This document shows positions 38,585 to 48,803 of a DNA stretch of 64,000 nucleotides, in pieces (within the stretch, counting starts at the first letter, position 1; each line of letters starts with the position of its first letter). A program made the position numbers and the translations under genes. Under the pieces are notes generated by a model. It had not been told where the DNA came from. It saw only the letters and a program-made list of their open reading frames with translations, and did not search any database. Where the stretch lies: positions 10,102,001 through 10,166,000 of the forward strand of contig OX392527.1 in NCBI GenBank assembly GCA_947623455.1, written 5' to 3'. Origin of the DNA: Mimachlamys varia (lineage: Eukaryota; Mollusca; Bivalvia; Pectinida; Pectinidae).

Positions 38585-38722
38585 CGAAGTGTTAAAAGCA
38601 ATTTGCTGAGGCGGCAGATCAAAGAAGCCATCTGAATACGCCGCATCGGGCCGGTTCTAAATCGAGATGAAGGGGCTCACAGACTCTCGCACATCTATGA
38701 CCAAGTCATAAACAAAGCGTAG
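38585..38722 (+). pseudogene. Penelope-like element C-terminal relic (GIY-YIG endonuclease end)
   Basis: A short frame with one internal stop reads KSNLLRRQIKEAI-stop-IRRIGPVLNRDEGAHRLSHIYDQVI and ends in TAG at 38720-38722. The order (R/K)xIKEAI, an I(R/K) segment, P-x-LNRDEG and L-x-HIYD matches the C-terminus of the GIY-YIG endonuclease domain in Penelope-like retroelements. Only this tail is present, with no RT domain upstream. A hammerhead-like motif about 140 bp downstream (38861) fits the same element type. Identification is by motif memory only. Confidence 0.55.
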
Positions 38723-38860
38723 ATGAATCTAGTCATTTTGGTACAATAACTTTACTATTATACATACGCCCAACAGCGTAGACGAAATGACCGATTTGTC
38801 ATTTACCAACTCGTACAAATTTTACACCTGTTGTATACATGCGCTTTGTTGGTCATTTGT

Positions 38861-38908
38861 CTGATGAAGGTGACGGGGTACATATCATACTAGTCATTGA
38901 GACGTCAC
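38861..38908 (+). other. Degraded hammerhead-ribozyme-like motif
   Basis: CTGATGA at 38861-38867, then a possible short stem (tgac/gtca), then GAGACGTC at 38899-38906. A type I hammerhead core needs CTGATGA, stem II and GAAAC. Here GAAA has become GAGA and the stems are weak, so if this is a ribozyme it is dead. Penelope-like elements are known to carry such motifs near their ends, and the relic at 38585-38722 lies just upstream. Confidence 0.35.
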
Positions 38909-39505
38909 ATAAAAACATATTTAGGTTGTGTCTGATAATATTTTTTTTTTGTGAAATTTTACCGCTTGACCTATCAAGCTGAAATTTGGCAATTATTTTC
39001 ATTCTGGTTTTAGATGATTAATAACATAAAAAGAAAATTGTAAGATTTTGTTTTTACATATATATTTTAATTATTCATATTTAGTTATATTATCTATAGA
39101 TGGTTATTATCCTGGCCACAAGTGCCTGTGACTGAAAGTACTGGAGTTACTGAAGCACTAAAACTATATAGATTTCCGAGTTAAGAAAGCTACAGTATTG
39201 ATCAAGACTTGATAGATTAGTGACATTTGATTATAGTGTTGGACACGTACACGTGTCTGTATTGTCTAACATTTAATTTCTAAGGTGAAATTACATTTTT
39301 TTTGTCATTTGGCGACAGTTAGTTACATGTAACGACCTCATGTGACTTGAATAAATATGTAGGCAAAAAAATATCTGTTCTCTCCATTGATACCTAATTT
39401 GCATGTGATTGAAAACGTTTCATATTATAAAACACAGCTTAAACAGCGACCCATGCACGGGTCGGTAAAGTTTCTAATATCTGAAGAGAGAAGGATTCTG
39501 ACTCT
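38909..39505. other. Unassigned spacer
   Basis: AT-rich sequence with a T-run near 38941 and a short palindrome (acacgtacacgtgt) near 39243-39256. No gene recognised. Confidence 0.4.
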
Positions 39506-39785
39506 ACGAGCCGCTAGCCGTCCCAATATTTCAGCGGATCATAGAGTCAGAACCCTTCTAACGAGCCGCTAGCCGTCCCGTCCCACTATTTCAGTAGATC
39601 ATAGAGTCAGAACCCTTCTAACGAGCCGCTAGCCGTCCCAATATTTCAGCGGACAATAGAGTCAGAACCCTTATAACGAGCCGCTAGCCGTTCCAATATT
39701 TCAGCGGATCATAGAGTCAGAACCCTTCTAACGAGCCGCTAGCCGTCCCAATATTTCAGCAGATCATAGTCAGAACCCTTCGGAC
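39506..39785. repeat. 55-bp tandem repeat, 5 copies
   Basis: Units contain acgagccgctagccgtccca, atatttcagcggatcataga and gtcagaaccctt. Unit starts are at 39506, 39561, 39621, 39676 and 39731; the second unit is 60 bp because cgtcc is doubled. The last unit is truncated. Confidence 0.92.
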
Positions 39786-39867
39786 TAGGCATATATACCA
39801 AATCTTAACTTAGGCTGTCTTTTTCTTAAGTTCAAATTCGTCTGTTGCAATTAATCTTTTTTTTTGT

Positions 39868-40402
39868 CAAGCAACAGGAAAGAATCTGAAGTCTGCTGTT
39901 CTAAATGACTCTAAAATGACATTTTGTGAGCTTATACGCTACTATCGTAAAAGGGAGATAATCCTGTTAATTAATACGTATACCTAGGTGTGGGAACGGG
40001 AGGAAGCAGACGGAAAGGGCGCCGACATAACACCTCATATCTCGTCACGGTGTTCTCACTCCTCTGTTTATTTCTAAATACCTAATTGATCGCACCATGC
40101 TAGAGAGTAAGTATGTTTAGACGGTAGCTAAACTTATCAAAACATCGTTATGGGTCAGATGTCAACTCGACGACACCACTGGGTGGTCAATAGAAATGGA
40201 TTAGGCCTATATAATATGAGACATACAAAACGATAGCTTAACGCTCAATGCTACTTTACACATATCATGACACAAGTGATTTGTTTAAAATCACACCTCT
40301 GGATTGTTTTACAACATTTATTTGATAGAAGCAAGCGACAAAAACGGCACCTCTGTCTGATCATCTCTGCAACTGTTTTATTATATTTATGTTTTTTTTC
40401 GA
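39868..40402 (-). mobile_element. Unclassified dispersed element X, copy 2 (inverted)
   Basis: Reverse complement of 3524-4090, sharing long blocks such as acctcatatctcgtcacggt and tcaaaacatcgttatgggtc. Ends are not sharply defined. The next 320 bp (40403-40722) hold no gene I can support. Confidence 0.7.
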
Positions 40403-40722
40403 ATCGATGAACTTGAGATGCCTTTAGTAAAGAGAAACACAAATCCTCGGCTTGGGCCTCGTGAAACATGAAACAACAAGAGCAATAAGCACATACGATT
40501 CCCTTTTTACCAAAAACAACACTTCTAAATGTCTGAATCTATAACCCAAGACACATTTTATTAGTGGAAAACTAGTTTCGGGTGCATATGTACTTCGTGT
40601 ATAAAGCAATACAAATACCAAATAGAGCGATTGAAAATTAAAAAAAAACCAGTAATCAAAGACTGCTGAGTCTTTTTTACGCGCATCAACTTTATACAAC
40701 TTAAAATTTCCCGAGTTCAAAG

Positions 40723-40768
40723 TTAATAATAATAATAATGTACAACATTTGATATAGCGCCCTTTCTA
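40723..40768 (-). repeat. SINE/LINE 3' tail remnant
   Basis: On the minus strand this reads ggcgctatatcaaatgttgt and then an (ATT)n tail, the same kind of ending as the SINE at 43930-44290. It is a truncated 3' end only. Confidence 0.5.
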
Positions 40769-40782
40769 GCTATAACGTCACA

Positions 40783-41980
40783 TCGCGTGAAATGCTATGT
40801 AAGATAGATTTTTCTCTCATATCTCGCCATGTTGGATAGGGTTTGCCCATGTAAGATAGCTATGTAAGAAAAATCTATCTTACATAGCATATCACGCGGC
40901 GTGACGTCACAATGGCTCAACAATGACGTGACGTCACGAATACGGTAAACTCTGGTGCCGGAAAGAGAAAACGACGGCGTGATGAAATTAAAACCTTTCA
41001 TAAAATTTTAACCATAAACACCAGGAAGAGGAGATTAATTTTTCTGCGCAAACTATGTTTGCAAATATAGGGTATGCTTAAACTCGCTGTCTAATTCGTT
41101 TTCGTCAAAAAAGCTCAAGGAAAAAGTTGAAATTTCAAAATGGTAGCCTGTTTAAACATATTTTCATGGTTTTTGAGCTTATTCGGGTAGTTGATATGAG
41201 AGAAAAAGACTCTTTCATTATGTGTGTATGTAGGATAGGGATATTCCACCCTCGGGATCACAAAATGTGTTAAAACCCTCGGGCAGCCTCGGGTTTCACC
41301 ACATTTTGTGACCCCTCGGGTGGAATATCCCTATCTTACATACACGCATATGAAAGAGTTTTATATTCTCTCATATCTCGCCATGTTGGATAGAGTTTGC
41401 CCATGTAAGAAAACTATGTAAGAAAAATCTATCTTACATAGCATTTCACGCGATGTGACGTCACAATGGCTCAACAATGACGTGACGTCACGAATACGGT
41501 AAACTCTGATGCCGGAAAGAGAAAACGACGGCGTGATAAAATTAAAACCTTTCACAAAATTTTAACCATAAACACCAGGAAGAGGAGATTAATTTTTCTG
41601 CGCAAACGTTGTTTGCAAATATAGGGTATGCTAAACTCGCTGTCTAATTCGTTTTCGTCAAAAAAGCTCAAGGAAAAAGTTGAAATTTCAAAATGGTAGC
41701 CTGTTTAAACATATTTTCATGTTTTTTTCCAGCTTATTCGGGAAGTTGATATGAGAGAAAAAGACTCTTTCATTATGTGTATATGTAGGATAGGGATATT
41801 CCACCCTCGGGATCACAAAATGTGGCAAAACCCTCGGCAAGCCTCGGGTTTCACCACATTTTGTGACCCCTCGGGTGGAATATCCCTATCCTACATACAC
41901 ACATATGAAAGAGTCTTATATTCTTACATAGCTTTCTTACATGGGCAAACTCTATCCAACATGGCGAGATATGAGAGAAA
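40783..41980. mobile_element. Composite foldback element, internally duplicated, 60-bp terminal inverted repeats
   Basis: The terminal segment 40811-40870 (tctcatatctcgccatgttg...) has a near-identical reverse complement at 41921-41980. Inside, a body of about 550 bp is duplicated in tandem (about 40811-41360 and 41362-41920), each copy carrying two TGACGTCA sites (40902, 40929; 41456, 41483) and a long hairpin. The first hairpin, 41193-41377, has arms of about 90 bp (core atagggatattccaccc) and a loop of about 4 nt; the second is 41748-41923. A smaller foldback (33-bp arms, 40783-40815 and 40868-40900) surrounds the left terminus. Both body copies keep a parallel minus-strand ORF of 64-68 codons, which I regard as shared ancestry, not as a gene. 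Confidence 0.75.
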
Positions 41981-42236
41981 TACACTTCTCATACACTCAA
42001 TACAATTAACACATATAATTTTATCATATACAATTCTGAGGAGTTCACAGGAGCTGCCTTATCAGGCGCTAACTACTTGTCCTATACCACCTGGTTAATA
42101 TCTCCGTATGTGTGTGTATGTATGTGTGTGTGCTGGATATGAATTTGTGTAAAATATCTTGACATTACACAAAGTAAGAATAACAGGAAAGTCTGGGAAA
42201 TTCTTATCGTGAATTACCTTTCCAAAATCTTGATTT

Positions 42237-42594
42237 ATCGTTTATTACAAGTGTACCTGGCGTGTGGTTTGATATCACGGAACCTGTCGTTTATGACAAC
42301 TGTACCTGGCGTGTGGTTTAATATCACGTCCGGAACATGTCGTTTATGACAACTGTACCTGGCGTGTGGTTTAATATCACGGAATCTGTCGTTTATGACA
42401 ACTGTACCTGACGTGTGGTTTAATATCACGGAATCTGTCGTTTATGACAACTGTACCTGGCGTGTGGTTTAATATCACGGAATCTGTCGTTTATGACAAC
42501 TGTACCTGACGTGTGGTTTAATATCACGGAAACTGTCGTGTATGACAACTTGTTTGATATCACGTCCAGGACCCGTCCTTTATGACAACTGTAT
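42237..42594 (-). repeat. 49-bp minisatellite, inverted second locus
   Basis: Units contain cctggcgtgtggtttaatat and ctgtcgtttatgacaactgt, the reverse complement of the array at 4861-5612. About seven units with small indels. Confidence 0.9.
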
Positions 42595-43015
42595 GAAAAA
42601 AACCTAGGTTTTCTAGTAGAAAAAAATATATAAAACAGAATCTGTAAGTAAAATATACAGATATTTTATTTTTGTACAACTGCAGTACGTACTGCGGTTT
42701 CCTTACCTCTTCTGTTGTACTAGGTATTTGTCAGGTATACCGTGGCGTACGTACTGCTGTAATCTTTTGACGTGGCAAACATTGTCACTTATATGTGAGA
42801 ACTAAGTGATTGGGATTAATTAAAAGGTCGATCGCTTGGTTTGAGTTATGTCTACCTATAGGCGCGCGCCGCTGGACTCCTCCCATATCAGAGCTGATCT
42901 TACGGGTGTAAAGTACACCTCACCGCTCGAGCCGGGAGACTTGTTTCCGATCACCGATGCTGGCATTCTCGGTTTTTTAAATTATTTTCATCATTTTGTT
43001 AATGGCTGAAAGAAA
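42595..43015 (+). promoter_or_regulatory. Upstream region of the Nodal-like gene
   Basis: About 420 bp between the 49-bp repeat and the start codon. It becomes GC-rich near 42860 (taggcgcgcgccgctggact), which could mark the promoter or 5' UTR. GGATTAATTA at 42813-42822 fits a paired-class homeodomain (Otx/Pitx-type TAATCC) half-site on the minus strand. No clear TATA box. Assignment as promoter is by position only. Confidence 0.35.
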
Positions 43016-43052
43016 ATGTTTCTTTACAACCACATCGTTGTCCTGGGACTGA
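43002..43052 (+). promoter_or_regulatory. Upstream ORF overlapping the start codon
   Basis: ATG at 43002 opens a 16-codon frame (MAERKCFFTTTSLSWD) ending in TGA at 43050-43052, out of frame with and overlapping the main ATG at 43016. If both lie on the mRNA, scanning ribosomes meet this ATG first, so it could reduce translation of the ligand. The transcript start is unknown. Confidence 0.45.
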
Positions 43053-43262
43053 GTTTGGTGACCCTATCTGGAGTAGTGTGTATTGGAGATGAGCCTTTTG
43101 ATGACGACCTATTACCCGGGGGAAAGCCCGATCCCACAGACTTCCTGGTAGGAGTCTACAGACGTCTGCTCGGGGGAGGGTCACTTGAGAACGCCTCGGG
43201 CCACGGGAGGAGGACGCTGGGTGTAGCACTTTCTAACTCTGTGAGGAGTATACACTCAAAAG
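43016..43262 (+). CDS. nodal: Nodal-like TGF-beta ligand, exon 1 (signal peptide and start of prodomain)
   Basis: Encodes residues 1-82 plus the first base of codon 83. The start at 43016 is followed by a clear signal peptide (MFLYNHIVVLGLSLVTLSGV, residues 1-20, probably cleaved shortly after VVC). The prodomain then begins with an acidic segment and DFLVGVYRRLL (residues 42-52), in the usual position of the amphipathic helix in TGF-beta propeptides. RSI at residues 77-79 is compatible with the Nodal propeptide. One N-glycosylation site, NAS, is at 59-61. The exon ends at the strong donor AAAG|GTAAGC (43262|43263), phase 1. The joining base g plus AT from exon 2 gives Asp83, so the frames match. 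The track-style ORF that runs on to 43285 reads into the intron. Confidence 0.85.
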
Positions 43263-43929
43263 GTAAGCCTTCATATCAAAACTGAATAAAAAAAGCCGTA
43301 ATAAATCAGTGGAACATTTAGCGCCAATTCTATAAACTTAACAAACCCTCTTAATATTAAAAGGGGATTCCGACAGGACGACCCGATCGCACCGTACGTC
43401 TATATTCTATATGTGCTGAAAATCTGTCTCTCGAATTGCAAAAAAGTAGTATATAGATATTAAAGTTAACAAATGTCCAAGTTTACTTTTGCAGTATTAT
43501 GATGTTAAACTTTGGTAGTGAATGCTTCAGAGAAATCCATTTAAGAATACATGCATGTGATTGAATTCAATTCCTCTGGTGTAAAGGTCTGGTTAAAAAA
43601 TTGCCGCATCTAAAACACAGTAACTCTGACTCGGGAATTAAATCACTGAGCTTAACTTACAATGGAGTAGACAGATATTTATGCTTTTAGGGATGGTACT
43701 AAAAATAAATTTAAAGAGAAAAATACAAAAAAAAAAAAGAAATTTATTAAAACATGGAAAAGAAGAACTAAATGTCCAAATGGTAGACTCCATACCGTTC
43801 TACTAAATCACTTCTCACTTTACAATTTTGCAAAATATTTATCTCGCGACCAAATCCTGAACAATTTTTCCTTTATAAAACTTAATTTCATTTATATATA
43901 GTTCCCGTGAACATTCACATATCAATCTA

Positions 43930-44290
43930 CTTAAAGTAATAATAATAATGCATTATTGTAATTCGAGATTCTTATATACCTCTTTATCACGACCTTAAAG
44001 GGCGTCTCAAAGAGGTTCACACATTATTATCCGTGGTTATAGGGCCTTAGTAACCAGCCAATATCGTTCTCAACTCCATGGGGAGCATACAACCGGTGCT
44101 GCCATTTCGGCGCTCACAGTTAGTATTCTACAATTTCTAGCACTATCCAACCACGTACTCATTTATAGCTGAGTGGACTGGAACAAGCAGAGTAAAGTAT
44201 TTTGCTCCAGGATACAACACAAGAGCCGTGATCGGGACTCGAACTCGAAACCCTTCGATCACGAGCCCGGCGTCCTACCACTAGACCACT
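43930..44290 (-). mobile_element. tRNA-derived SINE, near full length
   Basis: On the minus strand the head at 44290-44222 has an A-box-like TCTAGTGGTAGGACGC and a B-box GAGTTCGAGTCCC. The body contains gtgttgtatcctggagcaaa (the complement of tttgctccaggatacaacac), a segment seen in many invertebrate and vertebrate SINEs. The 3' end reads cctctttgagacgcccttta, gtataagaatctcg and an (ATT)n tail at 43937-43951, like the tails of CR1/L2-mobilised SINEs. It lies in the Nodal intron, antisense to the gene. Confidence 0.8.
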
Positions 44291-45170
44291 GTAATTCTCT
44301 TAAAAATTTTCAGAATTCACAAGTGTTACACAATTTTCGAATTGTTCGAAAAAGGGTTATTTTGTGAGCGGACTAAGAAACGGAGCTAGTATCCTAGATA
44401 ATTATCGGTTCCGTGATAACACCTAGGGATTCCGACAGTTATTATTCGTTGACAGTTTTAACACGTATGGAGATCAAATAATTAAATTGTATCATAGTTA
44501 AAATGTTATACTTCTACAAAGACCTCTATTTTCTCACTCCGCAGTTCAGTATTCAATAAATTGTATATGATTTGTCTATAAACATTAATGATGATAATAT
44601 TAGTAAGAAAACAAAACCAATTTGTCATAGTTTCTCATTAAGCACGTGCCAATACCACACACAGCCTCTCTCGACTTAGTCCCGGTTAATATCAATTTCT
44701 CATATTTATGTAAACCCATGTTCACCTCTTTAAAGGTCCATAAATGTATAATACCACGTAATGATAACGTGTGTGATACGGTCTGACCACCATGTTTGAG
44801 CGCACATTTCTATCATATCTTTACCAAGTTAAAAGATTTTCTGAGAACAAGATCTATCATAAGACACCACTCCATAGGATAACCTTAGCACTGACCTTGA
44901 CCTTTGACCTAATCATTAATTTCTAGGGTTTCCGTCGAATATTACGAGATGTTTTTATCAGATTTGAATAAATTTGGTATTTTGCTTTATATTAATGAGA
45001 TATATCGGAAGAGTTTGATGTTGATCAGAATTCGTCAATATTTGCCAGGGTAACGGGACTTCAAAACGTTGTATTTCTCAGCATTAAGCTCAAATAATGT
45101 ATATATCGTGTATGCTTGTTCAATAAAAAGAACAGCCATCGCCCGGGGACGGTCAATAGTTTCCAGCGTA

Positions 45171-45600
45171 ATAATTATGACGTCATATTAATGATGACAT
45201 CAACAATCGCCCAATGGCATTCATGTTGTTATAAATGCCAACTGAATTTGGTAGGGTCATATAGTGGCATTGCCATACAATGGTAAACATAAAGAGGTAT
45301 TGTTTTTTTTATTAGGTGAACAGATTCTAAAAATGGTAAATATAAATATTTAACTGCTTTTAGTAGGCATTCATAGGCAAAATTAATTCCACCTGGACCA
45401 AAAAGCAAATCCAACATGAAGCGCTAGCGCTCTTCATTGAATTTGCCTTTGTCCAGTTGGCATTCATGTAGCATATGAATGCCAACTGAAAACAGTTCAA
45501 TGCTTAAATAAACTAGTAAGCGTGGTGTGAAATTTAAGAGGCATTAAAGACGCCCAGCGAGTGACGATTATGACGTCATGTTTTGGCATAGAAACGGCGA
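45171..45600. mobile_element. Hairpin element with flanking TGACGTCA sites
   Basis: TGACGTCA occurs at 45178-45185 and 45571-45578 on either side of a region with three hairpins: GGCATTCAT/ATAAATGCC near 45211-45235; an imperfect foldback of about 31-bp arms at 45389-45460 centred on gcgctagcgc; and GTTGGCATTCAT/ATGAATGCCAAC at 45456-45486. Architecture matches the other foldback elements in the window, but the sequence is different. No coding content; it sits in the Nodal intron. Confidence 0.5.
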
Positions 45601-47938
45601 AGGTTCGTTGTCAAAATGGCTGTTCCATTTATTGAAGTTTGATGTCGATAATGAAGCATTGTCACATTTTGAATCAAATCGAAATCAGCGTCAGCAACAT
45701 GGAAAGGAAATGTAAATATAAGCATTCAAGTGGTCTTTATGGTTGATGCGCGCAATACGATGTCTGCAAAGCTTTGACTTTTATATCGACCATTAATACC
45801 ACATCAAGGCACTCCAATGCTTAAAGAATAGATACTTTAACAAAATTTGATAAACAGTGTATTGTTTTTTATCAATGAGATCTTGGTTGAGTTCGATAAT
45901 GCCGTCAATCCGGGAGTTATATGAATTTTAAAATGTTAAAATGGGTATATTTTGCCGTCAAATAAATTTTATTATTTGTACCATCAGTTCTAGTCTTCAT
46001 GTTTACTTAGCCAGGTATGGCTTCCTTTCGAGGCCGTTGTGATTCTCAAACATAATTGATAAAATAAAAATGGTCGTCTTAAATTTGGCTGAAAATCGCT
46101 GTTTTGAAATGGGTTAAGTTTTTATATGCATTCAAAGTTCAAGTCCTATTTTCTTATGTTGATTCAACATTTCAAATGTCCCCAGAAACATGGCTACGCA
46201 GTATTATTTGCTGAACAATAACTACATTAGGAACAAATCCAGCAGGTCTGATTTCGTCAACATTAGTACATTGCCATGGTGGAGTGGGGCCGAGTTGTGA
46301 ACGAGCTTACACGGGAGTGATAACGGCTACATCACACGATATGTTTGTCCATCCTAGAGCCCCATGTATCCCCCAGCATTAACGCCCTAGCCGACATGAT
46401 ATGTTTGACAAACCTTGTACCCGGGGTATCAATGTCAAACCTAGGGTGATTACTGAGTTGTCTGGCGGGAAGGACAACAAGCTTAACGCCGCGAGATAAG
46501 GGATGCGAGGGACTGGAGGTGTGGGAGGATTACCCCATCCCACAGGCTTACATAGCCAGGCCAGCTCCTCGCTTATCTCGCACTCATAATACCCGTTTAA
46601 TTACTTCGTCGTGGAATAAAAACGAAGGTAAATCACTTCCTTCTGAAGGGTTGATCCCATTTAAATGTTGTCTATGGGGGTATTGTCCACGTGTGATAAG
46701 TTCCATAAAGCGGGTAGAGTTAAGAAAATGTCTGATACATTTCAGATTTTAGTATGATTGTAACAGGATTAAGCGCCGATAGGGGTGATGTCGTTTAAAT
46801 CGGGTGGTATTTGATTTCTGCAGACTCTCTTGTTATCATAAAAAACAGTACTAAGTAAAGAGGTTTCTAGTTGAGGGAGTGTTTATATTTACGATGTCTA
46901 CTGGCTTAATGTTATGCCTTATGTATTATTACGGCTTGTATTACCGTATTACGGTTTTTTTTTTACAAAGATTGTACAATGGAGCATCACCGAGGCTCGT
47001 AGCTCCGGTAGAATCTTCGAAACAATTGTATAATATAGCGAGAACAGTATCAATGAGGTACAATACTTTTTACAATTAAATATTGATACAGACGGGGTCA
47101 ACGAATTAACTGGTTAGTGGAATCAGGAATTTGGTTTCAGTGATGAATTTCTGTTGGCTTCTCTAAATGCGTTGTTTTTTTATTTATCCGCCTGACCTAA
47201 CTACTAACTCCTAGCCATCACTTTCCGTGTTGTGTTTTACACACCCAAACTTTCAAAATATAGTCCGGCATTTGCTATTAAAAACAAAGTATACGCTCAT
47301 ATAAATACGGACTTGCATACAATTAATTAAATTTTTTATTTATGTCTGCCACCAAATAGATCATTAACCAAGATTAATTTGACACGTAATAAACCTTACC
47401 TATTATAAATACTAAATGTTCCTACAAAGTTATCCAGAGATCAAATAGGCTAATTATATAGTTCTTCCAAGTATTTTCGTTATAATACAAAAAATCGACC
47501 ATATACTCGATCTCGGCGACTTGCTGAGCAGTAAATAAAGTTTTATAGTATTATGCAAGCTGGAATGGCAGCCACCTTGATAGCCAGACTCTATACTGTT
47601 CTGTCAAAGGAAAATGATCAATGGACATTTCTTTCCCCTTCACTGTGTGTTCTTTTGCACGCGTAACGGTAGAAACCACATACCGAGAGTTATCTCCCGT
47701 TGAACGGGTTTTCCTTCCCTACATATTCAATTTTGGTAAGGACGGTTGCTACATGTGGGTGGCTTGTAGGAAAACAACATACGCACGCACTTATAACGCA
47801 TGCCTACATATCTAGCCACTGGGCTGTTTGTAATCGTCGTAAAAAAACATGATTAATCAAGCCACAAATAACCTACCGATCAAGATCCTTGTCTGTTTTT
47901 TTACACGTGCTTATCATCCTAACATTTTTATTTTGCAG

Positions 47939-48777
47939 ATATGGTATCATGGAACAGTGGACAGGAAATACACTTCCGGATACCGAAACGATCAAAAACA
48001 GAAAAGTTCCACCAAGCAGAAATTCGGATAGAAACAAAGCAGCTACCTTCCTTGAAGAAAGGGGTAGTACTTGAGATAAGGAAAAACAAGAACAAGATCC
48101 GGACGAATTTCCTTAGAAATAAACCCTTCACCGATGGCCTGGACACCGTTTGGGATGTGACGTCAGCCATCACGCCTTGGATCAATGGTCGTCACAGACA
48201 ACTTGACATTACGTTTAAATACGAGGTTCTGGGAACCATGTCGACGCTAAAAAATCGCTTAAAAATTCTGAAAGGGCTACGAGAATATAAAAAAGTAAAA
48301 GCCATTCTAATATTGTTTTCAAAAGACGCTAATGTTATAAGTGCACATTTTAAAGAGACTGGTTTAAGATCATCCAACAGTACAGACAAGGGTTCTCCAC
48401 GTGCCAAGCGCTCACGACGTGAAACAAAGAAGTCAAACAGAACCCACAGGAAACGAAAATTGTGTCAAGTCAGAGATTTTGAAGTTGATTTTGATGCAAT
48501 AGGATGGGGTAAATGGATTGTACACCCGAAAAAATTTAACGCAAAGGTGTGTAAAGGGATTTGTCCTTCTCCTATCAAGGATAGTCTGTCGCCTAGCAAC
48601 CACGCAATGCTTCAAGGGATGATGCGAGCGAACACTCGTGGAAAGAAAAGGAAGGTTTCCATGCCGTGCTGTGTGCCCACTAAACTAAAGCCACAGAGTA
48701 TGCTGTATTATGAAGGAGATGAACTTGTTGTCCGCCATCACGAGGACATGGTTGTAGAGGAGTGCGGTTGTCGTTAG
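47939..48777 (+). CDS. nodal: Nodal-like TGF-beta ligand, exon 2 (prodomain and mature ligand)
   Basis: Completes Asp83 and encodes residues 84-361, with TAG at 48775-48777. Secreted dimeric morphogen; in animals Nodal signals through activin-type receptors and Smad2/3 and patterns left-right asymmetry, including shell chirality in snails. The prodomain occupies residues 84-236. A furin-type site RAKR is at 237-240 and a second basic cluster RKRK at 253-256. The mature domain has all seven cystine-knot cysteines: 258, 287, 291, 326, 327, 358 and 360, including Cys326, the position used for the inter-subunit disulfide. Nodal rather than BMP is favoured by KPQSMLYYEGDELVV, HHEDMVVEECGC (BMP2/4 end VEGCGC) and DFDAIGWGKWIVHPKKFNA. 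N-glycosylation sites: NST (229-231) and NRT (249-251). No internal stop or frameshift. A diverged BMP/ADMP is the main alternative. Confidence 0.87.
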
Positions 48778-48803
48778 TGGTGATAAGGAAGCGTGATTGC
48801 CAG

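Larger units (their letters stand above)
43263..47938 (+). other. Intron of the Nodal-like gene (4676 bp)
   Basis: GTAAGC donor at 43263; acceptor TTTTATTTTGCAG ending at 47938. It contains a SINE (43930-44290), a hairpin element with two TGACGTCA sites (45171-45600) and a comparatively GC-rich, non-repetitive patch at about 46180-46580, which is a candidate for conserved regulatory sequence. Short ORFs inside (46519-46752, 46879-47079, 47621-47815) show no family features. Confidence 0.8.

Noticed and set aside
40795..41555. Paired minus-strand ORFs of 64-68 codons with near-identical sequence
   Set aside because: They lie in a tandem-duplicated foldback element; similarity reflects the duplication, and no protein family is recognisable.
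43002..43262. ATG at 43002 as the Nodal start
   Set aside because: It is out of frame with the signal peptide and prodomain and stops at 43050.
44222..44290. tRNA gene (minus strand)
   Set aside because: Followed by a SINE body and an (ATT)n tail, so it is the tRNA-derived promoter of a SINE.
43263..47938. FoxH1/Smad-type sites for Nodal autoregulation in the intron
   Set aside because: No exact clustered FoxH1 consensus was found by eye, and short partial matches are expected by chance in 4.7 kb.
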